Program-made: the position numbers and the translations under genes | NCBI RefSeq assembly: GCF_007197885.1 | Contig: NZ_VKKG01000001.1 | Coordinates: forward strand, 430,334-494,333 | Origin: Tessaracoccus rhinocerotis | Lineage (GTDB): Bacteria; Actinomycetota; Actinomycetes; Propionibacteriales; Propionibacteriaceae | DNA: 64,000 bases | Direction: 5' to 3' | Notes under the pieces: model-generated | The model's input: the letters and a program-made list of their open reading frames with translations, nothing else | What the model was told of the DNA's origin: nothing | Databases searched by the model: none | Part shown: in pieces, positions 59,815 through 64,000 of the stretch | How the letters are laid out: each line of letters opens with the position of its first letter | Numbering within the stretch: the first letter of the stretch is position 1

Positions 59815-61157
59815 CGCGGCGCCGGCCAGTTCCCGCCGATGCCCGAGGGCCCGGGGGCCTGCGGGGGCGGTAGATCGGTGCGGGACCTGCGCTTGCGCTC
59901 GGGCAGGATCTTCAGGCCTGCGGTGTCCGTGAGCGCCCGTGGACGCAGTTCCTCCAACTCGTGGATGATCTCGTGGGCGCGGGAGTCCCCCGCCTCGGCC
60001 ACCAGTCCGCGGGTCCGGCCCTCGCGCAGGTAGGCCAGCTCGGTGATGAGCCGCATGAACCGGGCGGTCGCGAGCCACTTCTTCGGGCCGCGGAAGATGC
60101 CCGCCAGGTGCAGCTTCATGCGCTTGAAGGGCCCTGAGAAGACCACCAGGTCCCGGTCCGTGAGCCAGCCGACGCGGCGGTAGTCACCCAGCCGGCGACG
60201 GACGAGCTGCGCCTGTGCGACGACGCCGAGGACCAGGAAGAGCGTGATCACCGCGACCAGCCCCAACGCCATGTACCACTGGGTCCGGAGCGCCTCGGTC
60301 GGGTTGGTGGAGACCACACCGTTGAACAGCATGTGGCCGCCGGCCGCGACCACGAAGCCGGCCAACGGCGCGGTGACGCGCACGATCTTGCTGCGCGCGG
60401 AGAGGCCGACGGCCAGCCCGAAGGCGGTCATGATCCCGAACAGCGGGTGGCCGAACGAGGTGTAGACACCGCGGAGCATGACCAGCTCCATGACCTCGCC
60501 GAACGGGTCCTCGATGCCCACCGTGTTCGTCGCGTAGACCACCGAGCGGGCGTAGTAGATGATGTTCTCGACGAACGCGAAGCCGATGGCGGACAGTCCC
60601 GCCAGCGAGACGAGGCTGAGGCGCGAGACGAGTCGTCGTCGGAACAGGACCACCAGCAGGAACAGGACGGTGGCCTTGGTGGCCTCCTCGACGAACGGTG
60701 CGATGAAGATGGCGGCACGCGTTCCCATGTCGGCGTTGGCGTCCGTGGTGGCCATCATCTGGCCAGCCCAGGTGTTGACGTAGATGCTCATCCACGTGGA
60801 GGCGCACGCTCCCCAGCCGAAGGCCAGCAACCAGATCAGCGGGCGTTGTGGGCGGAAGCGGTCCAGCCAGAGGAAGAGCAGGAAGTAGGCGATCGCCGTC
60901 CACATCGCCCAGAAGGCACCGAAGCGCAGGGAGTCGTGGTTGAGGCCCAGCGCCACCGTGCCGTCGGGGAAAGTGGTGTCGGGATGGAGCAGTTGGTACT
61001 GGTCCCACAGGCAGTATGCGTAGAACGGGATGAGCACCAGCGCGAGCCAGAACTTCGGGCTGCGCCACATGCGCTGGTGCCACGGGCGCTGCGGGCCGGC
61101 CTTCGGCGGCAGCCCGGACAGCCAGCGGTCCCGGTTCTCGATCTGGACGGTACTCAT
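59811..61157 (-). CDS. PrsW-family intramembrane metalloprotease
   Basis: The 448-residue membrane protein has about eight segments. The PrsW motifs are FIAPFVEEATKATVLFLLVV (EExxK), FAFVENIIYYARSV and the His motifs GHPLFGIMTAFGLAVGL and AAGGHMLFNGVV. A cytosolic tail of about 120 residues with Arg/Lys clusters follows. PrsW in Bacillus starts cleavage of an anti-sigma factor; many relatives have unknown substrates. ATG 61157 begins MSTVQIENRD. Overlap with the dynamin pair suggests a joint membrane-stress function (inference). Confidence 0.88.
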   Translation of the reverse strand: MSTVQIENRDRWLSGLPPKAGPQRPWHQRMWRSPKFWLALVLIPFYAYCLWDQYQLLHPDTTFPDGTVALGLNHDSLRFGAFWAMWTAIAYFLLFLWLDRFRPQRPLIWLLAFGWGACASTWMSIYVNTWAGQMMATTDANADMGTRAAIFIAPFVEEATKATVLFLLVVLFRRRLVSRLSLVSLAGLSAIGFAFVENIIYYARSVVYATNTVGIEDPFGEVMELVMLRGVYTSFGHPLFGIMTAFGLAVGLSARSKIVRVTAPLAGFVVAAGGHMLFNGVVSTNPTEALRTQWYMALGLVAVITLFLVLGVVAQAQLVRRRLGDYRRVGWLTDRDLVVFSGPFKRMKLHLAGIFRGPKKWLATARFMRLITELAYLREGRTRGLVAEAGDSRAHEIIHELEELRPRALTDTAGLKILPERKRRSRTDLPPPQAPGPSGIGGNWPAPR

Positions 61158-61194
61158 GATGGGCAACAGCGTAGCGGCAGCACAGCCACCCCAC

Positions 61195-61707
61195 TCAGAC
61201 CGTGGCGGCCTCCACGGCGGCCCGTCGCCGACGCCTGCGCACGATCGCAACAATGACGGCGACGACCATGAGGACCAGCAGGGCGGTGAGCACAGGGTTG
61301 CCCTGAAGCGCACCGAACACGGCGCCCCAGACGGCGAAACCGACGGTGGTGTAGATCGTTGCCCAGGCCAGGGCCCCCGGGACCTGCGCGATGGTGAAGG
61401 CGATGATGCTGATGCGCATCACGCCGGCGGCGGCGATGATGAGGGTCTGGAGGCCCACGGTCAGGTAGGCGAAGGGCACCGCCGCGACGCCGAACTTGCG
61501 GATGAACCCGGCTCCCCTGCCGACGGAGTCGCCCTGCAGCCAGTCGTGGACGCGCTTGCTCCAGCCACTGGTGGGGCGAGTGCGCTTGAGCGACTGCTCG
61601 GTGATGATGCGCCCCAGCCAGTAGGTAGCCTGCCCGCGGACCATGGCGCCGAGGAAGAACAGGATGAACGTGATCCCGATTGGGAACCCGCTGAAGGCCT
61701 CCTCCAT
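61195..61707 (-). CDS. DedA/VTT-like small membrane protein
   Basis: The 170-residue protein has FPIGITFILFFLGAMVRGQA, a middle cytosolic stretch, FAYLTVGLQTLIIAAAGVMR and WATIYTTVGFAVWGAVFGAL, ending in a run of arginines. This looks like a short DedA (SNARE-associated/VTT) protein; family members help lipid scrambling or membrane homeostasis. ATG 61707 overlaps by one base the stop of a 21-codon frame with a far better ribosome site. Confidence 0.75.
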   Translation of the reverse strand: MEEAFSGFPIGITFILFFLGAMVRGQATYWLGRIITEQSLKRTRPTSGWSKRVHDWLQGDSVGRGAGFIRKFGVAAVPFAYLTVGLQTLIIAAAGVMRISIIAFTIAQVPGALAWATIYTTVGFAVWGAVFGALQGNPVLTALLVLMVVAVIVAIVRRRRRRAAVEAATV

Positions 61708-61772
61708 CAGGCGGCCGCTCCCGCACCCGCTGCGGTTCTGGCGTCGCGCGGTTCCGCAGAGAACTGGGGCAC
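61707..61772 (-). CDS. Leader mini-ORF coupled to the DedA-like gene
   Basis: GTG 61772 follows a perfect AGGAGG on the minus strand (5 bases) and encodes 21 residues (VPQFSAEPRDARTAAGAGAA plus Ala). Its TGA overlaps the ATG of the DedA-like gene (TGATG). The gene after it has no good ribosome site, so translation would be coupled. It might instead be the original N-terminus put out of frame. No known leader peptide is recognised. Confidence 0.4.
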   Translation of the reverse strand: MPQFSAEPRDARTAAGAGAAA

Positions 61773-61916
61773 GGCGACCTCCTGTGTCAGTCGGGTGGGC
61801 CTGACTCTATTTCAAGCATGGCGGGGCGCGACAGCGCCCGCGGCCTGCACCCAGAGTAATCGAGCCTCGTGGGAGATCGTCCCGCGGGGTCGAGTAGGCT
61901 CCGCGCAGGAGGCAAG

Positions 61917-62513
61917 ATGCACAGTTTCTTCGAGCAGATGGAGCCCTGGGACCGCAATGACGGCTCGCTCCACCTCTACGTCCTTCCGGACCCGTCCGTC
62001 GGCGAGAGGCTCGTTGCCGCCCAGTCGCTGTTCGCGGATCTCGATGCCCTGCCCCCGATGCCCGAGCCGTACCTGCACCTCACCCTCCAGCGGCTCGCGC
62101 AGTTCGACGACGAGCTCAAGCAGGCCGACCTGAGTCGGCTCGGCTCGGCACTCACCCAAGCCCTGTCGAGGACCGCGGCGTTCGAACTTGAGCTCGGAAC
62201 TCCGCGACCCGACGAGACTGCGGTGGTGAGCACCGCCGCGCCGTCGCAGGGATGGGACGCCCTGCACGCCGCCGTCGTCTCGGGACTGGCCCAGGTGCTG
62301 CCGGGAGAGTTGCCCGCTCCCCCGCACGCACCGCACGTCTCGCTGGCCTACGCCGTCGGCGAGGTGCCCGACGACATGGTGGCCGCCCGCCTGTCCGGTG
62401 CCGGGCCCATCGGGGCGCTCCACGTCACAGAGGTCCACCTGGTCTCGGTCACGGTCCGCCCCGAGCTCGGGATCTTCGACTTCACGCACCTGGCGAACTG
62501 GGAGCTGGCCTGA
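61917..62513 (+). CDS. 2H phosphoesterase (2'-5' RNA ligase-like)
   Basis: The 198-residue protein has the two His motifs of the 2H superfamily: LHLTLQRLAQ (near 60) and PHVSLAYAVG (near 145). YVLPDPSVGERLVAAQSLFA opens the fold. Such proteins are cyclic phosphodiesterases or RNA ligases acting on 2'-5' links; its own substrate is unknown. ATG 61917 follows AGGAGG (61907-61912) at four bases. The 210 bases before it hold the mini-ORF and its promoter on the other strand. Confidence 0.85.
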   Translation: MHSFFEQMEPWDRNDGSLHLYVLPDPSVGERLVAAQSLFADLDALPPMPEPYLHLTLQRLAQFDDELKQADLSRLGSALTQALSRTAAFELELGTPRPDETAVVSTAAPSQGWDALHAAVVSGLAQVLPGELPAPPHAPHVSLAYAVGEVPDDMVAARLSGAGPIGALHVTEVHLVSVTVRPELGIFDFTHLANWELA

Positions 62514-62539
62514 CCGCATCCGGCGGGGCGCAGCCGTCC

Positions 62540-62896
62540 TCAGCCCTCGAGGAACTCCGGCACCCGCGACTTGGGTCTTCCGATGATGGCCCTGTCACCC
62601 TTCACGAGCACGGGGCGTTGCATCAGCTCGGGATGCTCGACCAGGACCGCCACCACCTGGTCCGCAGTCGCGACGTCGTCGTCGGAGAGCCCCAACTTCG
62701 CGAACCTTGCATCGCGCCGGACGAGGTCCGTCGCAGGATCCTCGAGTTTGTCCAGCAACTCGCGCAACGCCGCTGCGTCGAGCGGCTCCTTCAGGTACTG
62801 CACGACGGCGGGCGCCACCCCGGCATCGTCGGCCGCCTCCAGCGCGGCGCGGGAGGTGGAGCAGCGGGGGTTGTGGAACACGGTCACGTCAGCCAT
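62540..62896 (-). CDS. arsC: ArsC-family reductase (arsenate reductase, glutaredoxin type)
   Basis: The 118-residue thioredoxin-fold protein has the active-site Cys in VFHNPRCSTSRAAL (residue 12) and the ArsC pattern QYLKEPLDAAALRELLDKL, with RPVLVKGDRAIIGRPKSRVP at the end. Glutaredoxin-dependent arsenate reductases have this form; YffB/Spx-like relatives reduce other targets. No ars operon surrounds it, so a general redox role is also possible. It lies 43 bases after tRNA-Arg in the same direction. Confidence 0.9.
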   Translation of the reverse strand: MADVTVFHNPRCSTSRAALEAADDAGVAPAVVQYLKEPLDAAALRELLDKLEDPATDLVRRDARFAKLGLSDDDVATADQVVAVLVEHPELMQRPVLVKGDRAIIGRPKSRVPEFLEG

Positions 62897-62939
62897 GGGT
62901 ATTGCCTACGCGGTTCCGGCTGCGGTGGCAAGCCCTCGG

Positions 62940-63012
62940 CGCCCCGGGCAGGACTCGAACCTGCGACCTGCTGATTAGAAGTCAGTTGCTCTATCCGCTG
63001 AGCTACCGGGGC
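62940..63012 (-). tRNA. tRNA-Arg (anticodon TCT)
   Basis: On the minus strand the cloverleaf starts GCCCCGGTAGCTCAGCGGAT and the acceptor arms GCCCCGG and CCGGGGC pair over seven bases. The anticodon loop CTTCTAA gives TCT; the T arm is GCAGG-TTCGAGT-CCTGC. It reads AGA and AGG. CCA is not encoded. Confidence 0.93.
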
Positions 63013-63081
63013 CGGTGTCCAATGCTATTGGCTCCGGACGTGCGCTGCGAACTGTCCGCGCGTACGCATACTCTTTAGGCC

Positions 63082-63711
63082 ATGAGTGACGAACTGGTGT
63101 GGATCGACTGCGAGATGACCGGGCTGGACCTGGTCGGCGATGCCCTGATCGAGCTTGCGGTGCTTGTCACCGACGCTGAGCTCAACGTTCTGGGCGAGGG
63201 AGTTGACATCCTCATCAAGCCCTCGGACGAGCAACTGGCCAACATGGGAGACTTCGTCCGCGAGATGCACACCAAGTCCGGACTGCTGGACCAGCTCGCC
63301 TCGGGAACGACGATGGCCGACGCGCAGGCGCAGGCCCTCGAGTACATCAAGGCCCACGTCCCCACCGCCCGCAAGGCGCCGCTGGCCGGCAACACCATCG
63401 GCACTGACCGGGCGTTCCTGGCCCGGGACATGCCCGAACTGGAGCAGTGGGTGCACTACCGCAACGTCGACGTCTCGTCGGTGAAGGAACTGGCCAGGCG
63501 CTGGTACCCGAAGGTGGTCTACCAGGCACCGGTGAAGACCGGGAACCACCGCGCGCTGTCCGACATCCAGGAGTCCATCGAGGAGTTGCGCTACTACCGC
63601 GAGGTGGTCTTCATCCCGCAGCCCGGCCCCACTTCCGCCGAGGCCCGCGCCGTCGCGGTCAAGCACCAGGGCACGCTGACGAACCCCGACGCGGCGCCGG
63701 CCTCCGCCTGA
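63082..63711 (+). CDS. orn: Oligoribonuclease
   Basis: The 209-residue DEDDh exonuclease degrades RNA of two to five bases, also the pGpG formed from cyclic-di-GMP. LVWIDCEMTGLDLVGDALIE holds the first Asp and Glu. GNTIGTDRAFLARDMPEL holds the third motif and NHRALSDIQESIEELRYY the His and last Asp. TACTCT at 63069-63074 could be a -10 with a start at or next to the ATG, giving a leaderless mRNA; no ribosome site is seen. Confidence 0.97.
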   Translation: MSDELVWIDCEMTGLDLVGDALIELAVLVTDAELNVLGEGVDILIKPSDEQLANMGDFVREMHTKSGLLDQLASGTTMADAQAQALEYIKAHVPTARKAPLAGNTIGTDRAFLARDMPELEQWVHYRNVDVSSVKELARRWYPKVVYQAPVKTGNHRALSDIQESIEELRYYREVVFIPQPGPTSAEARAVAVKHQGTLTNPDAAPASA

Positions 63712-63788
63712 GCGGCCCGGTTTCGCTGTTCCGGCGCGGATGCGCTATCGTTGTGCGTCGCCGCTCCACACCACTGGGGCGGCAACTT

Positions 63789-63862
63789 GGTGGGTATAGC
63801 TCAGCTGGTAGAGCACCTGGTTGTGGTCCAGGATGTCGCGGGTTCAAGTCCCGTTACTCACC
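63789..63862 (+). tRNA. tRNA-His (anticodon GTG)
   Basis: The cloverleaf starts GTGGGTATAGCTCAGCTGGT and its acceptor GTGGGTA pairs with TACTCAC. The loop TTGTGGT gives anticodon GTG, and the T arm GCGGG-TTCAAGT-CCCGT is normal. A G at 63789 can be the extra G-1 facing C73 (63862), as tRNA-His requires. Its place after orn is common in actinobacteria. Confidence 0.95.
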
Positions 63863-63885
63863 CCAGATGGGTCAGGTTGAATTCT

Positions 63886-63933
63886 GGCCAAGGTCACCCT
63901 TGGTCAGGTCCCAACCTGGCCCTAATTTTCTTT
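63886..63933 (+). terminator. Terminator after tRNA-His, with overlapping alternative hairpin
   Basis: GGTCAGGT (63902-63909) pairs with ACCTGGCC (63914-63921) around CCCA and is followed by CTAATTTTCTTT: an ordinary Rho-independent terminator. Upstream, GGCCAAGG (63886-63893) and CCTTGGTC (63898-63905) form a second hairpin that shares four bases with the first, so only one can form fully. Confidence 0.7.
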
Positions 63934-64000
63934 GCCTGGGCGCCCCGGTTCGCAGAACGTGTGATCAATCCCGGCCAAGGGTAAGCGGATTCCCATCACA

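Noticed and set aside
63789..63985. tRNA-His 3' end as attachment site of an integrated element
   Set aside because: No integrase is near and the tRNA 3' sequence is not repeated. The repeated GGCCAAGG is only eight bases and outside the tRNA.
1..64000. CRISPR array, insertion sequence or prophage
   Set aside because: No regularly spaced repeats, transposase, integrase or phage structural genes were seen on either strand.

Overview
The window reads as chromosomal DNA of a high-GC actinomycete. Third codon positions are G/C-rich throughout, GTG and TTG starts are common, several -10 boxes lie so close to the start codon that the mRNA would be leaderless, and lhr sits next to nei2 as in mycobacteria. 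Gene content and the style of the secreted proteins suggest a member of the Propionibacteriaceae (inference; no 16S rRNA is present). No transposase, integrase, phage gene, rRNA or CRISPR array was seen.

Layout. 0-12.2 kb: the end of pyrC, a large secreted GH35 beta-galactosidase broken by an internal deletion and frameshift, gnd, and the DNA-repair pair lhr-nei2. 12.2-36.8 kb: a plant-polysaccharide locus in three blocks. Block 1 (minus strand, 19.9 to 12.2 kb) is a six-gene operon: GH51 arabinofuranosidase, AP-endonuclease-2-type TIM barrel, beta-hydroxyacid dehydrogenase, GH120 xylosidase, DhaK-DhaL kinase and RpiB-type isomerase; a LacI regulator is divergent. Block 2 (minus strand, 30.0 to 24.9 kb) encodes an ABC sugar importer without an ATPase, a cytoplasmic GH43 and a DUF624 membrane protein. 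Block 3 (plus strand, 30.3-36.8 kb) is GH51, GH43 lipoprotein, GH51 and a multidomain secreted GH43. hrpB and a second LacI gene lie between blocks 1 and 2. 36.8-42.2 kb: a patchy stretch of small genes and two gene remnants. 42.2-47.2 kb: araR-araA-araD facing araB, with a good LacI-type operator. 47.2-64 kb: housekeeping and cell-envelope genes (thioesterase-fadD, marR with a fused FAD/FeS dehydrogenase, arfB, a sodium-channel-like protein, ettA, tandem dynamin-like GTPases with PrsW, a DedA-like protein, a 2H phosphoesterase, arsC, orn) plus tRNA-Arg(TCT) and tRNA-His(GTG).

How the genes work together. Secreted GH43 enzymes would cut arabinan or arabinoxylan. The ABC importer would bring in the oligosaccharides. 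Cytoplasmic GH51, GH43 and GH120 enzymes would release L-arabinose and D-xylose, and AraA, AraB and AraD would send arabinose to D-xylulose 5-phosphate. The most interesting part is the dehydrogenase, TIM barrel, DhaKL kinase and RpiB set translationally coupled to GH120. It resembles the last steps by which tetruloses are converted to D-erythrose 4-phosphate, so the operon may also degrade an unusual sugar or sugar acid that occurs with arabinoxylan. Several inverted repeats at promoters are candidate operators for the three LacI regulators.
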